From assembly GCA_011033025.1 (NCBI GenBank), contig WFMF01000002.1:1612001-1676000 (forward strand): a DNA stretch of 64,000 nt, in the 5' to 3' direction. Origin of the DNA: Beroe forskalii. Taxonomy: Eukaryota; Ctenophora; Nuda; Beroida; Beroidae. Below the pieces are notes generated by a model. The model searched no databases, was not told the origin of the DNA, and saw nothing but the letters and a program-made list of their open reading frames with translations. Both the position numbers and the translations under genes were made by a program. Shown here one piece after another: positions 1-9,716 of the stretch. The first letter of the stretch is position 1; the number at the start of each line of letters is the position of its first letter.

Positions 1-474
1 TGGTCATTTTTCAAATACCATTTCAATTTTACCTTCAACAGTTAGGTAATACAAAGTTAATACAATTTTGGAGATATTCCTACTCGAGAAAGCGATCTCG
101 AGTTGGACTTTCGTGAACCAAGGTAACTGTGGTTCAAAAATAAGGTCGTATGGGTAATCGCACTATATCGTGACACCACTATATCCTGAATCACCTTGAA
201 GGGAAAGCGGCAAAGCGCACTATATAGGGAAATGGCCTCATTACCGGCACAGGATCTCGGTGGATCACATTGCATCCTATGCAACTGCAAGTGATAGGGT
301 ACACGTTGCCCCCTATTAAAATTGTTCTCGCACCACATGCCCAGCACATTCAGCCTCTCAGCACATTCAGAGCATCCTCAACACTGATGGCTAGGGACAC
401 CTGACTCTCATCCACGTTTTCCTCCTCCTGCCTCCCTCCCTCCCCTTGGCCTTGTTTACACCGGTGATCCAATG

Positions 475-817
475 AGTGTATGAAGACAGTTCCTTGCCAG
501 GATCTATGTGAACAAAACAAATTTGTCCAAAGTCATTATGAGAATCAGTTGTCAGAATTAACATAATCTTGCAAGCAAAACGGAACAAAAGTCACATGGT
601 TTAGCAAGACTGTGACTAACTGACGAAGTTCAATTTTCCACTCTGCTCCTTCAAAAATTGAATATTTTATTTCGTTATAACTTTTGATCGGACTGGAATT
701 TTTTATGCGGTAAAAAGTATCCAATCAATTCGAATGGTAGTGATAAAATTTGCGAACGAGGTACTGCGTAGCAGCGCCGAGTGACCTGTGTGTTTGCAGG
801 CCCAACGGGCCTGCTAG
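475..817 (+). mobile_element. Helitron-like non-autonomous element, 3' part only
   Basis: This stretch matches the 3' half of the complete copies at 2138-2932, 13283-14087 and 18282-19098. It ends in the shared terminal hairpin GCAGGCCC-AAC-GGGCCTGC, followed by CTAG and a host T at 818. The block GCGAACGAGGTNCTGCGTAGC, just inside the hairpin, is common to the family. The 5' half is missing or too diverged to align by eye. There is no coding capacity, so a rolling-circle enzyme would have to come from elsewhere. Confidence 0.65.
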
Positions 818-830
818 TATATACTACTAT

Positions 831-925
831 AAACGGGGGACGAATCTACATCCAGACTGGGTTACAGTCGTCAGGGTTACTGCGTATGGGAACGAGTCCT
901 GTACCTCTCCTGGCTGACCAGTGAA
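831..925 (-). mobile_element. Fragment of a non-LTR retrotransposon 3' UTR
   Basis: The sequence resembles 27080-27215, which lies just past the coding end of the minus-strand I/LOA-like element. Shared blocks include ACGGGGGA, the run ATGGGAACGAGTCC and GTACCTC. It is a short dead-on-arrival copy. Confidence 0.5.
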
Positions 926-974
926 AAAGTGTAAAAAATTTGGCACAATAACGGTTGCAAAAATACAGGGGGGG

Positions 975-1165
975 TGTCACTGTCCCAATTGTCCCAAACT
1001 CAAGAAAAAGTGGATTGGGACAGGGACAAATGGGACATTTGGGACAAATGGGACAATTGGGACAAATGGGACAGAGAAAATAGAACAAATGGGACTCAAA
1101 AAGAAATTTGGACTGGGAAAATTGGGACAAATGGGACATTTGGGACAAATGAGGCAGAGACAACT
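975..1165. repeat. GGGACAAAT minisatellite
   Basis: Degenerate tandem units of about 8-17 bp are built on TTGGGACAAATGGGACA. The repeat keeps reading frames open on both strands (Cys-Pro-Ile-Cys-Pro-type translations), which I treat as an artefact. A second block of the same repeat, mostly as its complement, lies at 1408-1522. Confidence 0.8.
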
Positions 1166-1407
1166 GGGGCTCAAATGTTTGTGTTTTTGAGTGACAGTTA
1201 AGTGTTTTTGTCTCTCAGCCTGTTGCATGGCGGCACTTGCTGCCTGGCAACTGCCACTGTCTTTTTCCTTTCATAGGTTTTGGTATAGGGAATTGGGAAC
1301 ACTTAACCACTGCAAACAAACACAACCAAAATATGTACTTAGCAAAGTAGTATGAATATAAAACTTGGATCAATGTAAAAATGATAAATGACTGATTTTT
1401 TGAAACT

Positions 1408-1522
1408 TTTCATTTGTCCCAATTGTCCCAAATGTCCCAGTTGTCCCAATTGTCCCAAAAACCAGTCCCAAACTCAAAAAAAGTAAATTGGGACAGGGAC
1501 AATTGGGAAATTTGGGACACTG
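1408..1522. repeat. Second GGGACAAAT minisatellite block
   Basis: It contains TTGTCCCAA/TTGGGACA units as at 975-1165, with the orientation switching inside the block near 1475. About 240 bp of non-repetitive sequence separates the two blocks. Confidence 0.7.
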
Positions 1523-2054
1523 ATACTCCCCCCAATACATAAGCCATGTCACAAATTCCTAACAATGCTTTCAATGTAACAATTATACCGTTTCTATTCT
1601 TTATTACTTAATTACTGCCAATAGATAAGATGCCCTATGGATCTACAATACAGGGTAACCTTGGACAGACTATTTCTTGATCCTCTCATTGTTCCTGGGC
1701 TTTCGTGTGGCTTGCATTCCAGTTAAGGAATGCAGTATTTTCAGCCGTGAACTTCGTAAGAATTTGAGGCAAGTAACCTTATTACATTCAAAAACAATCC
1801 CAAAGAGGTATGCTGCATCGTAATTGCTCAGTGATTTAACGCTTCCAGTTGACAGGCTATAATAACAGTGTAAAGGGGGGAAATTACGTATCATGTTATC
1901 ATTGATGTATTCCGAGAGATTTCATCAAGACTTGATCCATCCGAGATGCGGAATTTCGGGATTCTGAAGTTTTTGGGATTCCAGGATATGCTTCGAAATC
2001 CCGAATGCTCAATATTGGAGGATATCAGTCTGATTCTGTGTTTTCGGGATCTTT
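1523..2054. other. No gene recognised
   Basis: This is AT-rich intergenic sequence. The only structure seen is a loose reuse of TTCGGGATT/AATCCCGAA near 1950-2050. Confidence 0.5.
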
Positions 2055-3602
2055 GGGTCGTATGTTACATATTTAGGCAAGTTAGGAAAATTTAGGTAAC
2101 ATATTTATACAAGTTTAGACTCATGTTTTATGTTACACTAGCAGGCCCGTTGGGCCTGCAAACACACAGCTCACTCGGCACTGCTACGCAGCACCTCGTT
2201 CGCAAGTTTTAAACACTGCCATTCGAATTGATTGGATACTTTTTACCGCATCAAAAGCTTCCAATTTGGTCAAAAGTTATGCGCAAAAATAAAATATTCA
2301 AAAAAATTTTATGAAGAGTGGAAAATAGATCGAATTCGTCGGTTATTCTTAGACGTGCTAAACCATGTGAGTTTTGTTCCAGCGTTCCGTTTTGATTGTA
2401 AGATGATGTTAATTTTGACAACTGATTATCATACTGACACTGGTATTGGATAATTTTGTTTTTTTTCACAGGCCAGGAACTGTCCTCGTAATCTGCTTCA
2501 CCTACATTCGACTCGATTGAATTGTACACACCTTGTAACCTTAACGGTTAATTTTACAATTGCAGTTACTATTGTTTTCACCAACTAAACTTTGATTATC
2601 GACCAACCTCTGCCACACTGAAAGCAATCCAAATGCAATATCCTCCGTTATTCAAGTTATACCCATTCCCCATCTTGAGATCTTAAATTTGAAGGAAACG
2701 TCAAAAAATCTCAAAAAGCTACAGCACAGCATTAAACAGTAGTACCGTAATAGAAAGCTCTCGCATAGAACTGAATGTAATCTGCACGTGCACAAAATTG
2801 GTTCCCATAGCAACAGCACCAATATGCACCACTTCGCCTTCGTTTCTCCTGATATTTTCTTGGCAAGCTCAAATTTAAACTGTGCGCCCGCACAGACATA
2901 ATTCACGTGCTCTTACGAAATTATATATAAGATATTTAGGCGAGTTAACGAGAAGTTATGCCACATAACTTTAGGGTCTCGAGAAGGTGTTCTAGCGTTT
3001 TTGTCATAAAAGTGTCAGGATTTTACAGGATTTTACAAGAGGTTCCTCTCCATTCTTGTCATGGATTTTACGGAATTTCCGTCAATTAAAGTATCAACAA
3101 AGAGCTCCCTGTGGCTTTGCGGCTTGCAATATGTCTGCTCGATGTCACGTTCTATGTTTTAGGCGGTTCGGCTGACGTAATTTTAATTGAGCAGAGTGGA
3201 CGCTTGATTACGCCCAATTGTCTACTAGCTTGAATGAAACCATGTCCGTATCATGATATCGATTACAGATATTCTTAGAAATTCGTAGGAGATTGTTCGT
3301 GTCCAGCTACGGAACGCGCCGCATGCTCTGTCGAGGATCAATAGGTACAACTCCTGTAAAATCATGACATTTTGGGGCTAGAACATCTACAGAGGGTCTC
3401 AAAATTCGTGTGCTTGACGTGCGCCGCGAAAACAAATTTGTGAAACACGCGCGCGCATCAAGCGTCAGCATAACTCGTAAATTTATGTGACATAACTTCT
3501 CGTTAACTCGCCTAAATATGTAACATAAAACACGAGTCTAAACTTGTATAAATATGTTACCTAAATTTCTCTTAACTTGCCTAAATATGTAACATACGAC
3601 CC
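2055..3602. mobile_element. Inverted-repeat DNA element (termini GGGTCGTATG), carrying a nested Helitron
   Basis: The left arm (2055-2137 continuing at 2933-2980) is the reverse complement of the right arm (about 3478-3602), giving terminal inverted repeats of roughly 125 bp beginning GGGTCGTATGTTACATATTT. The core (about 2980-3475) has no open frame of interest. Removing the Helitron leaves an element of about 750 bp. I see no clear target duplication next to the outer ends. It is non-autonomous and its superfamily is unknown. Confidence 0.7.
2138..2932 (-). mobile_element. Helitron-like non-autonomous element, complete copy A
   Basis: Read on the minus strand, it starts TCTTATATATAATTTCG at 2932 and ends with hairpin plus CTAG at 2138. 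It sits between an A and a T without a target duplication. It is inserted in the left arm of the inverted-repeat element, and the right arm (around 3515-3530) preserves the uninterrupted sequence GTTACATATTTAGGCG. The 795-bp body has no transposase. A 5' TC, a 3' hairpin, CTRR and A/T insertion are the established hallmarks of Helitrons. Here the hairpin abuts the CTAG instead of lying about 10 nt upstream, as it does in classical Helitrons. Confidence 0.75.
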
Positions 3603-3760
3603 TCATTTTAAGTAACATAGGCATATTTATGTGACATAAATTTTTTATTGTTCTCTGCAGCGCAAGTTGGAGAACAATATGCGGGAACAAAAAATTGTCA
3701 ATTGCTGGTCCTACCATAGAGTAATACAAGAAAACCTTTTCTTTTTCAACACTGAAATCT

Positions 3761-6700
3761 TCACAGTGCCTCACTAACTTGCTGAACACTCATAGTGACG
3801 TTCTGTTCATTTGCATTAACAACTTGCATTTCAACTTCATTTGCAGAATCGAAATACTCGGACTTCAATAATCTCATGAATGATTGCCCCGCCTGCAAAA
3901 GGTAATCTTTGCTGAATTTCAGAAAATCGAGAATGTAACTATCAAGAATTAAAAGAGGATTTATGATAGAGTTTGCTGGTAGAATGACAATACTGAATAG
4001 AGAATACCAACTGGAAGTGCTAACAGCCTCCGAGATGTGAAGCACCCACACGATGAAAAATGAAACCCAGGAAAGCACATCTGTGACAATGAGAATAGTT
4101 ATTTTCCGCTGGATAGTTTTATTCCTGGCCACCACAGCCCTGTTGTTGTTGCCAGCAACTTTAGAACTGTGGGCTGTCAGCAAGTTGAGATAAATGCAAC
4201 TGATTGTGATGATGCTCACACAGACAATGTTACTAGTGAGGACAGCACCGGAAATCCAGATCTGAGGATTTTGATAGTCGACAAAGTAATTAAACAAACA
4301 AAATCCGTTGCTCCCATAAAAACTTATTCTTGTACCAACTACTTTTTCGTTGACAAACATATCCGCAACTAAGCGGCCAATAGATTTCCATGCTATTTCT
4401 AGTTTGGACAGTCTCCCGTAATAGGCCTCAATAATGAAGACATGCTGCTCCAAATTCAAACTTCCTACAAAAAGAGGTTGTCCATCGTATTTTAGTGATT
4501 GGACGAAATATGACTCTAAATATATAGATGTTGGTGCAAAAGCAATTACCCCTGCTAAAATGTAAATTCCAAATATACTCCCGAACAAAATTGTTCTTTG
4601 CTTCATGGACAAACTTTCCCGTGATCGTTTTATTGACCTTATTGCCCTCGCTCGGAATGAACTTAGGATGGTCATTGAATATAGAGAAATTAGAGATCCC
4701 ATTGTCGAAATGACACCTAGAGCGATGCAAAGGTCACTTGTTACCCATTCGAATTGAGTTTGACATGTACTCTTGTTGAAAAACTCGTCAGAAATAGCAA
4801 CTAATACGATAAAGACACCTTGCAAAAGGTCTCCAGAAGACACCACTAACACAAAAGATTCATTTATTTTTGCAGTGGCCGTGCTCAGACCAGAATAGTT
4901 CTTCAGACCTCTTATTATGACACACAAGTTTAGAAGTGTTGCGATGACCCCTGAAATGTATGCCAAGTGATAAACTACTCGGTTGTGGAATATCTTAACC
5001 TGATTGTCGCAGTAACTATTGCACTCATCGCTGTAGTCCAAACAGTCGAATACTCCGTCACACTTTTTACCTTCAGCAATATATTCGCCTGATTCAACAC
5101 ATTTAAAGTTATTGTTGCAGGTACTTTCATCAGAAGAATCTCCACAATCGTCATTAAGGTTACAAACTTGTTCATAGCCTATACATACACCATTGTCACA
5201 CTCAAAAGCCTCTTGTTTGAACGATCCATCGGAGTGTTTGAAGGCTACTGTAAGCTCTCTTCTCCCTGTTATGGTGATAACCCTGGTTTGGCTTGAAAAG
5301 CAGGAACTGCGGTTAAGCAGCTTTACTGGACACACCACAGCATTACTGCAAAGGTCTGTGCATGCGAGCAGGAGGTAAAGCTCCCCGAAAATGCTACGAC
5401 AATTCACAAGTTCTGCGTATTTTGGGCTCAAAAGATAGTTTGTATCTTCAACACCGTATATTGTAGACTTTTTGTTTATTTGTTTCACCACACATGGTCC
5501 TATAAGCTTTTCGAGGCTTTTTAGTCCAGAATAGCAAAAGAATGCTCTTTTTAGTTTATTGGATATTACAATTTGATAAGATGTTTCATAATTCCATCTT
5601 GATCTCTTGCACAAAATTCGGTCACAGTTTGAGAAATCTTGACAGAGGATAGCGATAGCCATGTAATTTTCTGACTTTGGACACTTCAGTAAGGGCACTT
5701 TGGTACATGAAACCTCCTTGTTGTAGGAGTAAAGAACTTGATCTCCAGTACCACAGACCTTGAACCAGATACTGGAATCTTCATCGAGTTTGTCTATGCA
5801 GTCTGTCAAGCCATCTAGTATCCACGAAGCTGGAACAGAAACATTATCTTTTGTATATGAGAATCTTCGGACACACGATACTTCTGATAGTAGAAATTTC
5901 TCACATAACGATGCCTTTTCATCAGAAAAATCTTGACAGTCGTTGACCCCGTCACAAATTTGGTGTTTATGAATCACACACTGTTTGTTGAACGTTGTGC
6001 ACGTGCCATCACTGTTATCATCACATAAGTTGTTGTTCTTACAGATGACATGTTCAGAGAGGGTTGTGAGATATCCGTTTACTTCGCAAATGAGAGGACT
6101 TATCGTGGAGTTTGTGCAGTTCATCTGATCCCGATAATCAGTGCACAAACGCAGCTCCACGATTGCTCCTGTCTGGTGGGGGTTTGAACACTTGCTTCTG
6201 GGATGCAACATCCTCCGGTATGAAGCAGCATTGCCATTGTAGAAAGGATACCGCGCTTGGCACGTATCATTAGGATCACATCCGAGTTCATCCCTGCCGT
6301 TTCTACAGTGCACACGGCCATCACAGATGTATCTCGGTTGTACGTAATCAGCCGAAAAAAATTGACAATTCCTTCCGGGGAGGCGGGTATTTCGCTCAAG
6401 GATACAAATAATTCCAATCCTTGTGATATTCCCACTGTTACACCTAGCTTCATCGAAACAGTTATCACAATCGCACACCTTATCACACCACGAATTTCGC
6501 GTGATCTTGGCACTATCTGTTTGTTTTCCTGAACATGGTCCACAATGCAATAACACACTATCACGCTGGTCCGCACACTGGTTCTCGTCCACAGCAGAAC
6601 CATTCAACGTATTCTCACATTGCTTCACGCCATTGCACCTAAAACGGGTAAATGTGGGGTTTTTCAACAACGAGGTATTCATACTACTGACAATGACATG

Positions 6701-7123
6701 AAAGTCAGTAGCACTAGCAGCGATTTTTTCATAGCACAGGATATCCCCACAAACACCCTCACCTGGCTTAACAAGGATGTTGTTTTTGGGGCAACTATCA
6801 TGCCCGCAAGACTGATAAAATGAAGGGTCATCAGGACAGATGAAAGAAAAATCTAGCCGGACACATCTCTGATGAGTTATTATGTAAAATTTATTGGAGA
6901 ACGGGCATCTGAAGTACCAATTACCATTGTCAAGAAGGCAGCGCTCCTTGATGTATCCTTTGATTACAACGAATATGCACTGCTCCACGCTCCGACCTTC
7001 GAGCGGTTGGATATCCTTCAGAGGGATATTCCATGTTAGGTAACTTTCAGTTCGGTAGTCTTTGGGTGCTGTTATTAAGGGATAGCAATTGCAAAATATC
7101 GCAAGAGCAAAGAAAAAATCCAT
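3761..7123 (-). CDS. LDL-receptor class A domain GPCR (1120 aa, intronless)
   Basis: This is a predicted cell-surface receptor. Residues 1-20 are hydrophobic and fit a signal peptide. The roughly 700-residue extracellular part is Cys-rich and contains LDLa-type modules near 253-282, 346-375, 382-407, 641-669 and 675-703, several ending in the calcium-binding DxxDxSDE pattern (for example GDSSDESTC). Seven hydrophobic segments follow, near 717-739, 755-777, 795-822, 846-866, 956-983, 1007-1031 and 1040-1062. TM7 carries NSIINPLLI, a variant of NPxxY. The usual DRY after TM3 is not visible (SSFRAR instead). The second extracellular loop is long (about 90 residues). LDLa modules fused to rhodopsin-like 7TM are known from relaxin-receptor and GRL101-type proteins, but I see no leucine-rich repeats. 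The reading frame is intact and ends in TGA. The ligand is unknown. A partial copy lies at 9327-9699 and a broken paralogue at 42983. Confidence 0.88.
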   Translation of the reverse strand: MDFFFALAIFCNCYPLITAPKDYRTESYLTWNIPLKDIQPLEGRSVEQCIFVVIKGYIKERCLLDNGNWYFRCPFSNKFYIITHQRCVRLDFSFICPDDPSFYQSCGHDSCPKNNILVKPGEGVCGDILCYEKIAASATDFHVIVSSMNTSLLKNPTFTRFRCNGVKQCENTLNGSAVDENQCADQRDSVLLHCGPCSGKQTDSAKITRNSWCDKVCDCDNCFDEARCNSGNITRIGIICILERNTRLPGRNCQFFSADYVQPRYICDGRVHCRNGRDELGCDPNDTCQARYPFYNGNAASYRRMLHPRSKCSNPHQTGAIVELRLCTDYRDQMNCTNSTISPLICEVNGYLTTLSEHVICKNNNLCDDNSDGTCTTFNKQCVIHKHQICDGVNDCQDFSDEKASLCEKFLLSEVSCVRRFSYTKDNVSVPASWILDGLTDCIDKLDEDSSIWFKVCGTGDQVLYSYNKEVSCTKVPLLKCPKSENYMAIAILCQDFSNCDRILCKRSRWNYETSYQIVISNKLKRAFFCYSGLKSLEKLIGPCVVKQINKKSTIYGVEDTNYLLSPKYAELVNCRSIFGELYLLLACTDLCSNAVVCPVKLLNRSSCFSSQTRVITITGRRELTVAFKHSDGSFKQEAFECDNGVCIGYEQVCNLNDDCGDSSDESTCNNNFKCVESGEYIAEGKKCDGVFDCLDYSDECNSYCDNQVKIFHNRVVYHLAYISGVIATLLNLCVIIRGLKNYSGLSTATAKINESFVLVVSSGDLLQGVFIVLVAISDEFFNKSTCQTQFEWVTSDLCIALGVISTMGSLISLYSMTILSSFRARAIRSIKRSRESLSMKQRTILFGSIFGIYILAGVIAFAPTSIYLESYFVQSLKYDGQPLFVGSLNLEQHVFIIEAYYGRLSKLEIAWKSIGRLVADMFVNEKVVGTRISFYGSNGFCLFNYFVDYQNPQIWISGAVLTSNIVCVSIITISCIYLNLLTAHSSKVAGNNNRAVVARNKTIQRKITILIVTDVLSWVSFFIVWVLHISEAVSTSSWYSLFSIVILPANSIINPLLILDSYILDFLKFSKDYLLQAGQSFMRLLKSEYFDSANEVEMQVVNANEQNVTMSVQQVSEAL

Positions 7124-7564
7124 GGCCTTGTTGTGATGCTGGGAGAAAGGTATATGTTATTTTTTAATGATAACCTTTAAAAACTTTTGTTCAATTGTAA
7201 TTATAAGGATCTTTTCGCGGATGCTTACAACTTTAAAGCCACTGTAGATATCATATTCTTAGAATATTATAGTATAAACACTGACAAATCAGTGAGCGCC
7301 CTATCGTGAATAGTTTTATCCACGAAAATAAAGACCTTGAAATAAAAGTCCATAAAAAGCCTAGAAAATTCCTCGCCAAAGGGCAATTCATGTAGCAATT
7401 GTCATTTATATTTTATATTATAAAATATAAGTATTAGTTCAATTAACGCGGTCATCAATAATCAAGACCTCTTATTAAAGTATTAATACTAACGATCCAA
7501 AACTTACTAAAAGAGATATTGCCATTTGAGGGTTGGCCAATGTCGACGTCAGAAGATATAGCCC
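7124..7564. other. Upstream region of the receptor gene
   Basis: AT-rich sequence lies immediately 5' of the receptor start codon. It presumably holds promoter and 5' UTR, but I see no defined TATA or initiator element that I would defend, and no other gene. Confidence 0.4.
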
Positions 7565-7567
7565 TTA

Positions 7568-8021
7568 GGGATCGTTCACATATTACGTAATCAATTTTTG
7601 GCCATTTTCAACCCCCCTCCCTCCCCCTCGTAATCAAACGTAATCAAAGCCCAACCCCCCCTCTCTTGAGGAGAATATTACGTAATCATGGCTCAACCCC
7701 CCCCCCCCACCTTTTTTAGTAGAAAATGAAGAAAATGGACAGTGTAAATACTTTAAAATTGATTATGTTTCAACTTTGGAAGAATTTATGAAAATATTGG
7801 GGTAAGTTTTAAAAAATTGTGCTGAAAAATGGTGCTTTTGAGTTGGTTTTCTGAACATTTTGCAAAAAATACTGAGAATTTGTGGCAAAAAATGTCAAAA
7901 ATTGTAAATTTTGATTAGGTAATCAACCATCAAACCCCCTCCCCCCTCCCCGTAATCAAACGTAATCATTTGAAAACTCCCCCCCTCCCCCTAGGTGATT
8001 ACGTTATATGTGAACGATCCC
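7568..8021. mobile_element. MITE of PIF/Harbinger or ISL2EU type
   Basis: The terminal inverted repeats are 26 bp, starting GGGATCGTTCACATATTACG on the left and its near-perfect complement on the right (one mismatch). Both ends are flanked by TTA (7565-7567 and 8022-8024), the 3-bp target duplication typical of PIF/Harbinger. The 454-bp interior has C-rich tracts next to CGTAATCA repeats near both ends and no coding potential. Confidence 0.82.
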
Positions 8022-8024
8022 TTA

Positions 8025-9225
8025 GCAGGTTCGCCATTGCTGACAGAGGGATGCAAGACAGGGAGCATAGAAAATCAATGGCCACAATTACTGACTTAAA
8101 ATGTAAAAGCTACCCAAGCAATTGTGACTGGTCAAGATTATGATTATAAAAACGAAGCATATTTTATTCATCTACAAAGCGAATAGAACTAAAACCATCC
8201 CTCATTCCTTCTCAAAAATAAAAATTAGGCCGTCAAATCTTAGTTATTGAGGAGAGTGTTTTCTGCGTTACGTCGTAACGCTGAAAAGAAAACTAATGTT
8301 CATTGAATAAAGTTATATTCATGATCTTTGAAGAATATTATTATCTTTTCATGTTGTTCGCACAATCAAATTGTAACGTCCGAAGACAATGAAATTGAAA
8401 AGACGAATATATTATTCGAAAGTCAAGAATATTAGTTTTATCTCACACATGCAAGGATTTCACAATATTCAAGCTGAATATTTATTAAGTTCTTGTCATG
8501 ACCAAGCCTTTAAATGGGTTAATGAAGTATGCACGAGGTTTTGAAAATAATGTTTCTTTTTTGTCATCCGATGTTCTTGGAGATGCTAAGTTAAGTTACA
8601 AAGTTAAGTTAGTGCAGGTGAATGCCTATTGATAGCAGCCAGAAGGTGACATGGCTTATTTATACATAATTTTTTCAAAAACGTTATAGTGCCAATTTTT
8701 TTTCATGAAAAGATGGTTTGGCCATCTGTAGTGATCAAAAAAATCAAAAATGAATATGATATTTCCTTCTTTGTGGCAAATGTGAGATTAAATCCGAGGC
8801 AGATTAAAGCAGAAATGCCTTTTTTCACAGCTTTTGACCATTTAAAACACATGGTCAAATTTGTTGATAAAGTCATGGAGAGGAAGACCCCTGAGATTTG
8901 CCAACTAATCCTAGTGTGTAAAATTTTCATCTAAGGTGATCCTAGACAGTTTCAGCTTCATTTAATCATTTTGGTATCAAGAATAACTTCTTTGGTTCAA
9001 ATTTAAAAATTTTTGACTTTGCGTTGACGTTTTGAGCCTTAAACAAGGTCAACTTTTTGATAAAATCACAGGGAGTTAGTCAACCCACGTGAGGGCCACC
9101 AACTCGTCCCACTGTGCAAAAGATTGATTTGAGGTGATCCCAGACAGTTTGAGCTTCATTTTGGTATGAAGAATATGTGTTTATTGGCCCGACGGCCCGT
9201 GTTGCTGTCTTGAGGCTAAAATTGA
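8025..9225. other. No gene recognised; short direct duplication
   Basis: The sequence is AT-rich. A block of about 45 bp with the core GGTGATCC(T/C)AGACAGTTT is repeated near 8935 and 9133. An 81-codon open frame at 8689-8934 has no recognisable features and a shadow frame opposite it, so I do not call it. Confidence 0.4.
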
Positions 9226-9326
9226 GGGTCGTATGAAAGTATACCAATGACCACCTACCGACCCCCTGCTGACCCCCTACTGACCCCCTACTGAACCCCC
9301 GCTGACCCCCTACTGACCCCTGGTGA
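9226..9326. repeat. TGACCCCCTAC minisatellite, locus 1
   Basis: The sequence opens with GGGTCGTATGAAAG and ACCAATGACC, then has 7-8 tandem 11-mers of TGACCCCCTAC type. The same opening and 11-mer recur at 42352-42420. The first ten bases equal the terminus of the element at 2055-3602. Confidence 0.75.
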
Positions 9327-9699
9327 CCCGGAAGGAATTGTCAATTTTTTTCGGCTGATTACGTACAACCGAGATACATCTGTGATGGCCGTGTGCACTG
9401 TAGAAACGGCAGGGATGAACTCGGATGTGATCCTAATGATACGTGCCAAGCGCGGTATCCTCTCTACAATGGCAATGCTGCTTCATACCGGAGGATGTTG
9501 CATCCCAGAAGCAAGTGTTCAAACCCCCACCAGACAGGAGCAATCGTGGAGCTGCGTTTGTGCACTGATTATCGGGATCAGATGAACTGCACAAACTCCA
9601 CGATAAGTCCTCTCATTTGCGAAGTAAACGGATATCTCACAACCCTCTCTGAACATGTCATCTGTAAGAACAACAACTTATGTGATGATAACAGTGATG
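9327..9699 (+). pseudogene. Inverted partial copy of the LDLa-GPCR gene
   Basis: These 373 bp are the reverse complement of 6007-6379 with no indels and about one visible substitution (a Phe to Leu change). They correspond to receptor residues of about 249-374, which span the first two LDLa modules. There is no start codon context, signal peptide or 7TM part, so it is a gene fragment and not a gene. The left edge abuts the 11-bp minisatellite. On the right edge the 14-mer AACGGATATCTCAC from within the fragment is reused, and then the 20-bp satellite begins. The near identity indicates recent duplication or gene conversion. Confidence 0.9.
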
Positions 9700-9716
9700 A
9701 TAACGGATATCTCACC

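Noticed and set aside
57-347. 96-codon minus-strand frame
   Set aside because: No recognisable motif, and comparable random frames occur throughout the window.
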